The position numbers and the translations under genes are program-made. The notes beneath the pieces are model-generated. The model had not been told where the DNA came from. It did not search any database and saw only the letters and a program-made list of their open reading frames with translations. Positions 26,012 through 34,830 of a stretch of DNA of 64,000 nucleotides are shown one piece after another. The DNA comes from JAJEAO01 sp963667635 (GTDB taxonomy: Bacteria > Acidobacteriota > Vicinamibacteria > Marinacidobacterales > Marinacidobacteraceae), in contig OZ246946.1 of the NCBI GenBank assembly GCA_965232015.1, forward strand, positions 2,852,001 to 2,916,000, written 5' to 3'. Position 1 is the first letter of the stretch, and each line of letters starts with the position of its first letter.

Positions 26012-29000
26012 ATGTTGACGTTTCGACGGATCGCGCCGGCGCTCGCCGGCCTCCTCGTCCTCGCCGCCGGCGCATCGTCGCAGCCCGCCCCCGACCAGCT
26101 TGGCGGGCTGAAGTTCCGCCACATCGGCCCGGTCGGCAACCGAACGCTGGCCGTGGCCGGCGTGCCCGGCGACCGCCGCGCCTACTTCGCCGGGGCGGCC
26201 ACCGGCGGGATCTGGAAGACCGAGAACGCGGGACTGCACTGGCGCCCGGTGTTCGACGACCAGAAGGATCACGCCGTCGGCGCGCTCGCGGTCTCCGAAT
26301 CGGACCCCAATGTCGTGTGGGCCGGAACCGGCGAGACCTTCATCCGCGCGAACGTCTCCATCGGGACCGGGGTGTACCGGTCCACCGACGCCGGGGAGAC
26401 GTGGGAGCACCGGGGTCTCGACGCCACCGCGCGAATCGGGCGGATCGTGATCCACCCGACGAACGCGGACATCGTCTATGCGGCGTCGCTGGGACACGCC
26501 TACACGCCCCAACCGGAGCGCGGGGTGTATCGCACCACCGACGGCGGCGAGACCTGGGAACAGGTGCTGTTCGTGGACGAGAACACCGGAGCCTCGGACA
26601 TCGTGATGGACCCGAACAACCCCCGCATCCTGTTCGCGGGCATGTGGCAGCTCGAGATCAAGACCTGGGGCCGGATGAGCGGCGGGCCCGGCAGCGGGCT
26701 CTACATGACGAAGGACGGCGGCGACACCTGGACGCGCCTCGAAGGGAGCGGCCTGCCCCGGCACCCGGTCGGGAAGATCGCGGTGTGCATGAGCAAGTCG
26801 GACTCGCGGCGGGTGTTCGCGCTGATCGAGACGAGCGACGGCGTCCCGTGGGAAGGGGGCGAGGCCGAGAGCGGCGAGCTGTGGGCGACGAGTGATGGAG
26901 GCGACACCTGGACGCTCCAGACCGAGAATCGGAATCTCGCCGGACGGGGCGCCTACTACTCACGCTGCGCCGCGGCGCCGGACGACCGCGACGAGGCCTA
27001 CTTCCTCACCGCATCGTTCGCTTCCACGCTGGACGCCGGGAAGTCCCACCGGGTTCACGGCTTTCAGGAGGCTCCCGGCTGGGACCACCACGATATGTGG
27101 ATCGACCACACGAACGCCGACCGGATGGCGGTGGCCCACGACGGCGGGGTCTCGATCTCGGAGGACCGCGGCGCCTCGTGGTTCAAGGTGCAGTTGCCGC
27201 TCGCGCAGATGTATCACGTGACCGTGGACGACGCGATCCCCTACAACGTGCTGGGGAACCGGCAGGACGGGCCCTCCACCCGAGGTCCGAGCCGCGCCTT
27301 CCTCGGCGGTTTCTTCGCCGCCGGCATCCCGCGGGGGATGTGGCACGGGGTCGGAGGCGGCGAGAGCGGCTTCGCGACGCCGGACCCGGAGGATCCGAAC
27401 ATCGTCTGGTCGAGCGCATCCGGCTTCGGCTCGATGGGCGGGATCGTCGTGCGCTACAACGAGACCACCCGTCAGTTCCGGCAGATCGAGGTCTGGCCCG
27501 AAGCCACCACCGGCTGGCCCGCCGAGGGGCTGCGCTACCGGTTCCAGTGGGTCTTCCCGCTGCTCATCTCCCCGCACGACCGAAACACGGTCTATGTGGG
27601 CAGCCAGTACGTCCACCGCACCACGAACGGCGGGCAGAGCTGGGAGGAAATCAGCCCCGATCTCTCCACGAACAACCGCGACCGGATGGGCATCTCGGGC
27701 GGCCTCACCCCGGACAACATCGGCGTCGAGTACTGCTGCGTCGTCTATGCGATCGACGAGAGTCCGGTCGAGCCGGGCGTCATCTGGGCGGGGACGAACG
27801 ACGGGCTCCTCCATCTGACCCGCGACGGCGGCGCCACCTGGACGGAGCTCACCGCCAACGTTCCCGGGATGCCCGAGGACGGGGTGGTCCGCAACATCGA
27901 CGCCTCGAAATGGGACGCGGGGAAGGCCTACTTCACCGTGGAGGCGCACCAGGTCGGGAACTTCGAGACCTACGCCTACCGGACCGAGGACTTCGGCGAG
28001 ACCTGGACCCGGATCGTGAACGGAGTCGAAGACAGCCCGCTCAGCTACACCAGGAACATCCGCGAGGATCCGGTGCGCCCCGGGCTGCTCTACCTCGGCA
28101 CCGAGAACTTCCTCTACGTGAGTTTCGACGACGGAGACAACTGGCAGCGGCTCGCGAACGGTCTGCCGCCCAGCCCGATGTACTGGATCACGGTCCAGGA
28201 ACGGTTCCGCGACCTCGTGGTGGGCACGTACGGGCGCGGCTTCTGGATCATGGACGACATCGGACCGCTCCAGCAGTGGGACGATGTGGGCGACAAGGCG
28301 GCGCATCTTTTCGAACCACGGGCCGAGTACCGCTTCCACGCGATGACGGCGCCGTTCAGCCAGTTCGACGACTGGTCCGCCGGGGAAAACCCGCCCTACG
28401 GCGCCCCGCTCAGCTACTGGCTCGCCGAAGAGACGGACGGCGTGACGCTCGAGATCGCGAACGCCGCCGGGGAAACGGTGCGGACCCTCGAAGGCGACGG
28501 TGACACCGGGCTGAACCGGGTGACGTGGGACCTCCGCGAAGAACAGAGCACCGAAATCCGGATGCGCACGGCGCCCGCGTTCGCCGACTGGGTGCCGCTC
28601 GACGACGACCGGACCCGCGATTCGCCGATCGGGCGGATCTCGATCCTCGCTCCGCCGGGCGAGTACACCGTCACCCTCAAGGCGGGAGACGTCGAGGCGA
28701 GCCAGCCGCTCACGGTGCTGAAGGACCCGAAGAGCGAGGGGACGCCGGAGGACATCGCCGAGCAGACCGCGATGCTGCGCGAGATCAAGTCCGACATCGA
28801 GCGGGTCGCCGGGATGGTGAACGAAGTGGAGTGGCTCCGCCGGCAGCTCGCCGACGTGACCGCGCTCACCGAGGAGACCGGCCAGGCCGAGGCGGTGGCG
28901 TCGGTCGTGGACGGCCTGGAGGGATCGCTGATCGCGGTGGAGGAGCGCCTGCTCCAGATGAAGGAGACCGGCACGGGCCAGGACGTGATCCGGTGGCCGT

Positions 29001-29227
29001 CCATGGTCGGACAGCGGCTCGTGTACCTCGCGGGCGCGGTGGCGAGCGCCGACTTCCGGCCCACCGACCAGATGCGCGAGGTCCACGCGGCGCTCCGCGA
29101 GCGACTCGCGGCGATCGAGAGCGACTACCGGGAGGTCACCGACAGCCAGCTTCCCGAGGCGAACCGGGCGCTCGAGGCCGAGGGCGTTCCCGGTCTCGTC
29201 CGCGTCCCGGGCCCCGGCGAGCGGTAG
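26012..29227 (+). CDS. Secreted BNR/sortilin-like propeller protein, copy 1
   Basis: This 1071-residue protein is preceded by GGAGG eight bases before the ATG and begins with a signal peptide (ending ASSQ). It is packed with Asp-box (BNR) turns: YRSTDAGETWE, YRTTDGGETWE, YMTKDGGDTWT, WATSDGGDTWT, HRTTNGGQSWEE, HLTRDGGATWT, YRTEDFGETWT and YVSFDDGDNW. Together these build a VPS10/sortilin-like ten-blade propeller over residues about 30-760. A beta-sandwich stretch (about 770-900, with SILAPPGEYTVTL, a FlgD-like fold) and a helical C-terminal region follow. Such proteins are common in Acidobacteriota and Gemmatimonadota; their role is unproven, possibly binding or hydrolysis of glycans or peptides. 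A close paralogue follows directly. Confidence 0.92.
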   Translation: MLTFRRIAPALAGLLVLAAGASSQPAPDQLGGLKFRHIGPVGNRTLAVAGVPGDRRAYFAGAATGGIWKTENAGLHWRPVFDDQKDHAVGALAVSESDPNVVWAGTGETFIRANVSIGTGVYRSTDAGETWEHRGLDATARIGRIVIHPTNADIVYAASLGHAYTPQPERGVYRTTDGGETWEQVLFVDENTGASDIVMDPNNPRILFAGMWQLEIKTWGRMSGGPGSGLYMTKDGGDTWTRLEGSGLPRHPVGKIAVCMSKSDSRRVFALIETSDGVPWEGGEAESGELWATSDGGDTWTLQTENRNLAGRGAYYSRCAAAPDDRDEAYFLTASFASTLDAGKSHRVHGFQEAPGWDHHDMWIDHTNADRMAVAHDGGVSISEDRGASWFKVQLPLAQMYHVTVDDAIPYNVLGNRQDGPSTRGPSRAFLGGFFAAGIPRGMWHGVGGGESGFATPDPEDPNIVWSSASGFGSMGGIVVRYNETTRQFRQIEVWPEATTGWPAEGLRYRFQWVFPLLISPHDRNTVYVGSQYVHRTTNGGQSWEEISPDLSTNNRDRMGISGGLTPDNIGVEYCCVVYAIDESPVEPGVIWAGTNDGLLHLTRDGGATWTELTANVPGMPEDGVVRNIDASKWDAGKAYFTVEAHQVGNFETYAYRTEDFGETWTRIVNGVEDSPLSYTRNIREDPVRPGLLYLGTENFLYVSFDDGDNWQRLANGLPPSPMYWITVQERFRDLVVGTYGRGFWIMDDIGPLQQWDDVGDKAAHLFEPRAEYRFHAMTAPFSQFDDWSAGENPPYGAPLSYWLAEETDGVTLEIANAAGETVRTLEGDGDTGLNRVTWDLREEQSTEIRMRTAPAFADWVPLDDDRTRDSPIGRISILAPPGEYTVTLKAGDVEASQPLTVLKDPKSEGTPEDIAEQTAMLREIKSDIERVAGMVNEVEWLRRQLADVTALTEETGQAEAVASVVDGLEGSLIAVEERLLQMKETGTGQDVIRWPSMVGQRLVYLAGAVASADFRPTDQMREVHAALRERLAAIESDYREVTDSQLPEANRALEAEGVPGLVRVPGPGER

Positions 29228-29338
29228 GGAGACCGCATCCCCATCCGAGGGGGCGGGGCGAGCGAGACCTGCCCCCCTTCCCCCTCCCGGCGGTCGCGCC
29301 GCATCCCGCTCGTTCCCGGGCTGAACCCACCGCCCTGG

Positions 29339-29420
29339 ATGGGCCTGTCGGCGGCGGGGATTCCGCTCTCCGGTATTTTCCCGCCGCGGCGCCGGTCCCG
29401 AACCGATCGGACGGCGCGTA
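29339..29420 (+). pseudogene. Remnant of the permease gene tail carried by the BNR duplication
   Basis: The bases around 29339-29420 match 25879-25960, the 3' end of the amino-acid permease gene. The run GGGATTCCGCTCT is identical, TATTTT(C/T)CGC is nearly so, and GCCGGTCCCGAACCG is identical; translated, SAAGIPL mirrors TAAGIPL of the permease. The rest of the permease is absent. The simplest reading is that the tandem duplication producing the second BNR gene began inside the permease gene. This fragment is the scar and sits in the 209-base gap between the two BNR genes. Confidence 0.7.
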
Positions 29421-29436
29421 ACCGGAGGTCCACCTC

Positions 29437-32400
29437 ATGTCCACTCCCCGAAGATTCGCGCCGGCCCTCGCCGGCCTGCTCCTCGTCGCCGCCGGCGTCG
29501 CCGCGCAGCCCGCGCCGGACGAGCTCGACGGGCTGAAGTTCCGCCACATCGGGCCGGTCGGCAACCGCACGCTCGCGGTCGCCGGCATCCCGGACAACCC
29601 GCACATCTACTACGCCGGGGCGGCCACCGGCGGCATCTGGAAGACCGAAGACGGCGGCATCAAGTGGCGTCCGGTGTTCGACGAGCAGGATGTCCACGCG
29701 ATCGGAGCGCTCGCGGTCTCGGAGTCCGACCCGAACATCGTGTGGGCGGGCACCGGCGAGACCTTCATCCGGGCGAACGTCTCGATCGGCATCGGGGTCT
29801 TCAAGTCCACCGACGCCGGGGAGAGCTGGGAGCACATGGGACTCGACGCGACCGCCCGGATCGGCCGGATCCTCATTCATCCGACGAACCCGGACATCGT
29901 CTATGCGGCGTCGCTGGGGCACGCCTACAGCCCGCAGCCCGAGCGCGGCGTGTACCGAACGACCGACGGGGGCGAGACCTGGGAACACGTCCTGTTCGTG
30001 GACGAGGACACCGGCGCTTCGGACCTCGTGATGGACCCGAACAACCCCCGCATCCTCTACGCGGGGATGTGGCACCTGGAGCTGAAGACCTGGACGCGGG
30101 TGAGCGGCGGCCCCGGCAGCGGGCTCTACATGACCAGGGACGGCGGCGACAACTGGACGAGGCTCGAGGGCAACGGTCTCCCCCGACTGGACGTGGGGAA
30201 GGTCGCCCTGTGCATGAGCCAATCCGATTCGCGCCGGGTGTACGCGCTGATCGAAACCGCGGACGGCGTCTCCACCGCCGGTGAAGATGTCGAGAGCGGC
30301 GAGCTGTGGATCACCGACGATGGCGCGAAGACGTGGACGATCCAGAGCCACAACCGCGATCTCGCGGGCCGGAACGCCTACTACGCCCGCTGCGCGGTGG
30401 CGCCGGACGATCCGGATGAAGCGTATTTCCTCACCGCTTCCTACGCGGTGACGCTGGACGCCGGCAAGTCCCATGAAGTCCGCCGCTTCGACAACGCGCC
30501 GGGTTGGGACCACCACGACATGTGGATCGATCCCACCAACGCCGACCGGATGGCGGTCGCCCACGACGGCGGGGTCTCGATCTCGGAAAACCGTGGCGAG
30601 TCCTGGTACAAGATCCAGTTGCCGCTCGCTCAGATGTACCACGTGACGGTGGACAACGACATTCCCTACAACGTGCTCGGGAACCGGCAGGACGGCCCCT
30701 CGACCCGCGGTCCCAGCCGGGCATGGGTCGGCGGTTTCATCGGCGGCGGCCTCTCGCGCGGCATGTGGCACGGGGTCGGCGGCGGTGAGAGCGGCTTCGC
30801 GACGCCCGATCCGGAGGATCCCGACATCGTCTGGTCCACGGCGTCGGGCGCCGGCGCCGCCGGCGGGATCGTGGTTCGCTACGACGAGCGGACCCGGCAA
30901 TTCCGCCAGCTCGAGGTCTGGCCGGAGGCCACCCGCGGCCGCCCGGCCGAGGACCTGCGGTACCGCTTCCAGTGGGTCTTCCCGCTATTGATCTCGCCGC
31001 ACGACCGGAACACGGTCTATGTGGGCAGCCAGCACGTCCACCGCACCACGAACGGGGGACAGAGCTGGGAAGAAGTCAGCCCGGATCTTTCGACGAACAA
31101 CCGGGACCGGATGGGCATCTCCGGCGGCCTCACCCCGGACAACATCGGAGTCGAGTACTGCTGCGTCGTCTATGCGATCGACGAGAGCCCGGTCACGGAG
31201 GGCGTGATCTGGGCGGGGACCAACGACGGACTGATCCACATGACCCGCGACGGCGGCGAGACCTGGACCGACGTCACCGCAAACGTCCCCGAAATGCCGG
31301 TGGACGGAGTGGTCCGCAACATCGACGCCTCGAAGTGGGACGCGGGAAAGGCCTACTTCACGGTGGAGGCGCACCAGGTGGGGAACTTCGAGGCCTACGC
31401 GTACCGGACCGAGGACTACGGCCAGACCTGGACGAAGATCGTGAACGGAGTGGCGGACAGTCCGCTGAGCTACACCCGGAACATCCGCGAGGACCCGGTG
31501 CGCCCCGGTCTCCTCTATCTCGGGACCGAGAACTTCCTCTACGTGAGCTTCGATGACGGAGACAACTGGCAGCGGCTCGCGAATGGCCTGCCGCCGAGCC
31601 CGATGTACTGGATCGCCGTGCAGGAGCACTTCGGGGATCTGGTGGTCGGCACCTACGGGCGCGGCTTCTGGATCCTCGACGACATCTCGCCGCTCCAGCA
31701 GTGGACGAACGACGTGGAAAACGCCAGCGTCCATCTGTTCCAGCCCCGGGGCGTGTATCGCTTCCATCCGATCACCCCGCCGTTCGCCCACTTCGATGAC
31801 TGGTCCGAAGGCGAGAACCCGCCCTACGGCGCTCCGATCAACTTCTGGCTGGACGAGGCCGCCGATTCCTGGTCCATCGAGATCCGGAACGCGGCCGGTG
31901 AGACGGTTCGGACGCTGGAAGGCCAGGGAGACGAGGGCCTGAACCGCGTCTGGTGGGACCTTCGCGAAGAGGCCTCGACCCAGGCGGTGCTGCGCACGAA
32001 GCCCCAGTTCGCCGACTGGGTGACGCTCGACGAGCAGCGGACCCGCGCGGGGCAGGTCGGACGGATCTCGATCCTGGCTCCACCCGGCGACTACACGGTG
32101 GCGCTGAAGGTCGGCGACGTCGAGCAGACCGCGCCGATCGAGGTGCGGAAGGACCCGAAGAGCGAAGGCACGCTCGAGGACATCGCCGAACAGACCGCGA
32201 TGCTCCGCGAGCTTCGCGCCGACCTCGAAGTCGTCGTGGGAATGGTGAACGAGATCGAGTGGCTGCGCCGGCAGGTGCTCGACCTCAAGATGGTGGCCGA
32301 AGAAGCCGGGAGAGTCGAGGCCATCGCGTCGGCGGTGGACGATCTCGACGGCTCGCTGCTCGCGGTGGAGGAACCGCTGATCCAGTTGCTCCTCACCGGG

Positions 32401-32655
32401 ACCGGACAGGACCAGATCCGCTGGCCGGTGCAGCTCGCCGGGCGGATCATCTACCTCGCCGGCGCGGTGGCGAGCAACGATTTCCCGCCGACGGATCAGA
32501 TGCGCGAGGTCCACGCGGTGCTTCGCGAGCAGCTCGCTGCGATCCAGGCCGACTACCGGGACATCACCGACCGCCAGCTCCCCGACGCGAACCGGGTGCT
32601 CGGGGCCGCGGGCGTCCCCGGCCTCATCCGCGTCCCGGCCCCGGGCGAGGAATAG
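29437..32655 (+). CDS. Secreted BNR/sortilin-like propeller protein, copy 2
   Basis: This 1072-residue paralogue of the preceding gene has the same order: signal peptide (ending VAAQ), DELDGLKFRHIGPVGNRTLAVAG start, repeated Asp boxes (YRTTDGGETWE, YMTRDGGDNWT, HRTTNGGQSWEE, HMTRDGGETWT), sandwich domain, and helical C-terminus. A GGAGG lies eight bases before the ATG. Long stretches are identical between the copies (for example around HVTVD-IPYNVLGNRQDGPSTRG), while surface turns differ, suggesting diversified ligand specificity after a tandem duplication. Both end in a VPGLxRVPxPGE tail. The HNH gene starts 16 bases after its stop, but that gene looks unrelated in origin. Confidence 0.92.
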   Translation: MSTPRRFAPALAGLLLVAAGVAAQPAPDELDGLKFRHIGPVGNRTLAVAGIPDNPHIYYAGAATGGIWKTEDGGIKWRPVFDEQDVHAIGALAVSESDPNIVWAGTGETFIRANVSIGIGVFKSTDAGESWEHMGLDATARIGRILIHPTNPDIVYAASLGHAYSPQPERGVYRTTDGGETWEHVLFVDEDTGASDLVMDPNNPRILYAGMWHLELKTWTRVSGGPGSGLYMTRDGGDNWTRLEGNGLPRLDVGKVALCMSQSDSRRVYALIETADGVSTAGEDVESGELWITDDGAKTWTIQSHNRDLAGRNAYYARCAVAPDDPDEAYFLTASYAVTLDAGKSHEVRRFDNAPGWDHHDMWIDPTNADRMAVAHDGGVSISENRGESWYKIQLPLAQMYHVTVDNDIPYNVLGNRQDGPSTRGPSRAWVGGFIGGGLSRGMWHGVGGGESGFATPDPEDPDIVWSTASGAGAAGGIVVRYDERTRQFRQLEVWPEATRGRPAEDLRYRFQWVFPLLISPHDRNTVYVGSQHVHRTTNGGQSWEEVSPDLSTNNRDRMGISGGLTPDNIGVEYCCVVYAIDESPVTEGVIWAGTNDGLIHMTRDGGETWTDVTANVPEMPVDGVVRNIDASKWDAGKAYFTVEAHQVGNFEAYAYRTEDYGQTWTKIVNGVADSPLSYTRNIREDPVRPGLLYLGTENFLYVSFDDGDNWQRLANGLPPSPMYWIAVQEHFGDLVVGTYGRGFWILDDISPLQQWTNDVENASVHLFQPRGVYRFHPITPPFAHFDDWSEGENPPYGAPINFWLDEAADSWSIEIRNAAGETVRTLEGQGDEGLNRVWWDLREEASTQAVLRTKPQFADWVTLDEQRTRAGQVGRISILAPPGDYTVALKVGDVEQTAPIEVRKDPKSEGTLEDIAEQTAMLRELRADLEVVVGMVNEIEWLRRQVLDLKMVAEEAGRVEAIASAVDDLDGSLLAVEEPLIQLLLTGTGQDQIRWPVQLAGRIIYLAGAVASNDFPPTDQMREVHAVLREQLAAIQADYRDITDRQLPDANRVLGAAGVPGLIRVPAPGEE

Positions 32656-32671
32656 GCAGAGCCCGCCGCCC

Positions 32672-33610
32672 GTGGAGCAGCGCGATCTCGCCATTCGGCT
32701 GGCGGCCTTTCGCTGGCTGGAAGAGCAGACCGCGCTCCACGGGCCGGTGCTCGACTGGGGCGTTCTGGCCAGCGGTTTCTCGTTCGACGGGCAACCGATT
32801 CCCATCGCGAACCGGCCGCGGGGCATCTTCCGCCCGCGGCAGTGCGTCTATCCGCTGTCGTTGAAGACGAGCCCGCCACGGACCGACACGCTCCACTCCT
32901 ACGCCGATCACTGGACCGAGCAGGGCCTCTTCTACAACTTCATGGGCGAAGACCCGCGCCACCCGGTCAACGCGAGCCTCCGAGCCGCCGGAGAGCGCGG
33001 CGTGGCCCTCATTTATCTGTTCGGGGTCGCCAAGGGCCGCTATCTCCCTCAGTGGCCCGTCTATGTCGTGGGGGAAGACCGCGACCGGCTCGTGTTCCGG
33101 GTTCAAACGGACACTCGGGATGCTCTCGGAGGCTCCGCGCACCCGGCGGCGGCCGCCGAGGAGAGCGAGGGTCGTCGCCGGTACCTCACTCGGCGGATGC
33201 GCGTCCGGGTCCATCAACAGTCGTTCCGCGAACGAGTGCTGGACGCCTACCGCTCCCAGTGCGCGCTTTGCCGGCTCCGTTACCGAGCATTGCTCGACGC
33301 CGCCCACATCGAGCCCGACAGCGAGGGGGGCTCGCCGGTTGTTCGAAACGGACTGGCGCTGTGCAAAATTCATCATGCGGCCTTCGACCGAATGTTCCTC
33401 GGCATTCGGCCCGACGGCATCATCCAGATCCACACCCAGGTCCTCGAAGCGAGTGACGGTCCGATGCTTCGCCACGGCCTGCAAGGACTCCACAATCAGA
33501 AGATCCTCATCCCGCGCGCCGTGGCCCAGCGCCCGGATCCAGTCCGGCTGGAGGCCCGGTTCCGTCACTTCCTCCAGACGGCCCCCCTGTCCCCGTCGCC
33601 CTCCCGCTGA
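32672..33610 (+). CDS. HNH endonuclease, putative restriction enzyme
   Basis: This 312-residue protein starts at GTG 32672. The C-terminal part is an HNH nuclease with a zinc site: C197xxC200 (QCALC), then DAAHIEPDSEGG with the catalytic His H212, N226 in RNGLAL, and C231xxH234 (CKIHH) followed by FD. The N-terminal 160 residues (SGFSFDGQPIPI, GIFRPRQC, LHSYADHW) resemble the DNA-reading part of stand-alone restriction-like HNH proteins of the ScoMcrA type. If so, it may cut modified or foreign DNA. No methyltransferase is adjacent, which fits a type IV-like enzyme. It opens the accessory island that also holds the TIR cassette. Confidence 0.8.
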   Translation: MEQRDLAIRLAAFRWLEEQTALHGPVLDWGVLASGFSFDGQPIPIANRPRGIFRPRQCVYPLSLKTSPPRTDTLHSYADHWTEQGLFYNFMGEDPRHPVNASLRAAGERGVALIYLFGVAKGRYLPQWPVYVVGEDRDRLVFRVQTDTRDALGGSAHPAAAAEESEGRRRYLTRRMRVRVHQQSFRERVLDAYRSQCALCRLRYRALLDAAHIEPDSEGGSPVVRNGLALCKIHHAAFDRMFLGIRPDGIIQIHTQVLEASDGPMLRHGLQGLHNQKILIPRAVAQRPDPVRLEARFRHFLQTAPLSPSPSR

Positions 33611-33695
33611 ATCGCGGCTGAGTGCGGCTCATCCACCGTTTCTCCCTGACCCGACTGACGGGGCGTGGCCGACCATCATGGGCCCGTCGAGAACA

Positions 33696-33724
33696 TTGAC
33701 ACGGCAGGAACCGTGGGCGAGAAT
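33696..33724 (+). promoter_or_regulatory. Candidate sigma-70 promoter for the TIR cassette
   Basis: A perfect -35 TTGACA (33696-33701) is followed, after a 17-base spacer, by GAGAAT (33719-33724), which matches TATAAT at four of six positions. It lies in the 226-base gap between the HNH and TIR genes, about 110 bases before the TIR start. The rest of that gap holds nothing I recognise. This is by inspection only. Confidence 0.5.
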
Positions 33725-33836
33725 CGAGAGGCGGTTACAAGCGCTGCCCGGGCGGCCTGTTGAGCCCGTGACCTCGCCCGGCCGCGACCCCAGCTCGACA
33801 AGCGCAGCTCCCCCCCTTCACCCGCCCACAACCACG

Positions 33837-34280
33837 ATGAGCGTCACGATCAATAGCGGCACACGACTCCCCACCGCTCCGCGCGACAACGCCGGGCCTC
33901 TACGCAGCTCGGCACCCGACCTGTTCCTGAGCTTCGCGAGTGAACACAAGGCCCTCGTTGATCCGTTCCGCGCCCATGCTCAGACTCGACTGACGATGCT
34001 GTCATTCGATGACTGCGACGCGGCGAATTCGGACGACGTCGAGTGGAAGCACCATGCGGAACAACTGATCCGGGCGTGTGCCGCCACGCTGTGCCTGGTC
34101 GGGCGCTCCACCCATCACAGCGCTCCCGTCGATTGGGAGATCCGCAAAACGATTGCCCTCGGAAAGCCAGTAATCGCCGTGTACCTTGAACCGACCGAAC
34201 TGGTTCCGGCTGCTCTCTCTGAGATCGGTGTCGCTCCATTGCCGTTGAATGTCGATGTTCTAATGGACGCACTCAAATGA
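33837..34280 (+). CDS. TIR-like domain protein (ThsB/DUF1863 type)
   Basis: This 147-residue protein has an N-terminal tail of about 27 residues and then a compact TIR-like fold: DLFLSFAS (strand A, 28-35), the Ser-rich strand ATLCLVGRSTHHS (83-95), and VDWEIRKTIALGKPVIAVYL (98-117). E101 sits in the WEI motif where the catalytic glutamate of NAD-consuming TIR domains lies. The fold resembles the TIR subunit of Thoeris and related DUF1863 proteins, which make nucleotide signals on phage infection. Its stop overlaps the next start (ATGA), coupling it to a small membrane protein. The ATG at 33837 lacks a clear ribosome site; a GTG further up (33767) is possible. The signalling role is inference. 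Confidence 0.8.
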   Translation: MSVTINSGTRLPTAPRDNAGPLRSSAPDLFLSFASEHKALVDPFRAHAQTRLTMLSFDDCDAANSDDVEWKHHAEQLIRACAATLCLVGRSTHHSAPVDWEIRKTIALGKPVIAVYLEPTELVPAALSEIGVAPLPLNVDVLMDALK

Positions 34281-34789
34281 CTGATGACCCAAACACGATC
34301 GAAGACACTCTCTTCGCCGATGGCGATACGGCGGCTCATGACGGGGACGCTCTTCTCACGCAATATCGGATCTTTGTCGAGAGCTCCGAAGCTCTTGTTC
34401 TTCGTCGACAAGGTGTCAACAACTTCTTTCTCTCCGTGAATTCTCTGGTTCTCGCGGGTGCCGGCCTTATCCTGAGAGACGGGAAAGCGAGTTGCACAGA
34501 AGCCGTCGTCTTGATCGTGCTCGCATTCGGCGGTGTGAGTCTATGCTTTGTCTGGCGTCGACTCATCACGTCGTTCCAGCAATTGAGTCGTGGCAAGTTC
34601 GATGTTATACACCACCTTGAGCGTCGATTGCCGGCGCGAATGTTCGCTGCGGAATGGGCTGCTCTCGGCGAAGGGAAGGATCCGAAGACGTACAGACCGT
34701 TCACGACAGTCGAGGTCAAGACGCCCATGGTCTTCGGTCTTGTCCAGATCTTGCTGATCGCCGTCGGTCTCTGGATCCTACTCACATGA
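34277..34789 (+). CDS. Small membrane protein coupled to the TIR gene, putative effector
   Basis: This 170-residue protein overlaps the TIR gene by four bases. A soluble acidic N-terminus leads into LLTQYRIFVESSEALVLRRQ (about 27-46), then three hydrophobic helices at about 48-66 (FFLSVNSLVLAGAGLIL), 74-92 (EAVVLIVLAFGGVSLCFVW) and 150-169 (FGLVQILLIAVGLWILL). The Y-x-x-Y/F-V-E-S-x-E then RRQ-x-x-N-x-F-F pattern is what I associate with small membrane proteins annotated RipA-like or SLATT-like, which are predicted membrane effectors in defence loci. Codon use and base composition (34 of 60 G+C at 34321-34380) are lower than the rest of the window, suggesting transfer. Confidence 0.75.
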   Translation: MTDDPNTIEDTLFADGDTAAHDGDALLTQYRIFVESSEALVLRRQGVNNFFLSVNSLVLAGAGLILRDGKASCTEAVVLIVLAFGGVSLCFVWRRLITSFQQLSRGKFDVIHHLERRLPARMFAAEWAALGEGKDPKTYRPFTTVEVKTPMVFGLVQILLIAVGLWILLT

Positions 34790-34830
34790 GGGACGATGGA
34801 GTGGACGGCTCGTAACGGACCGCACTCTCT

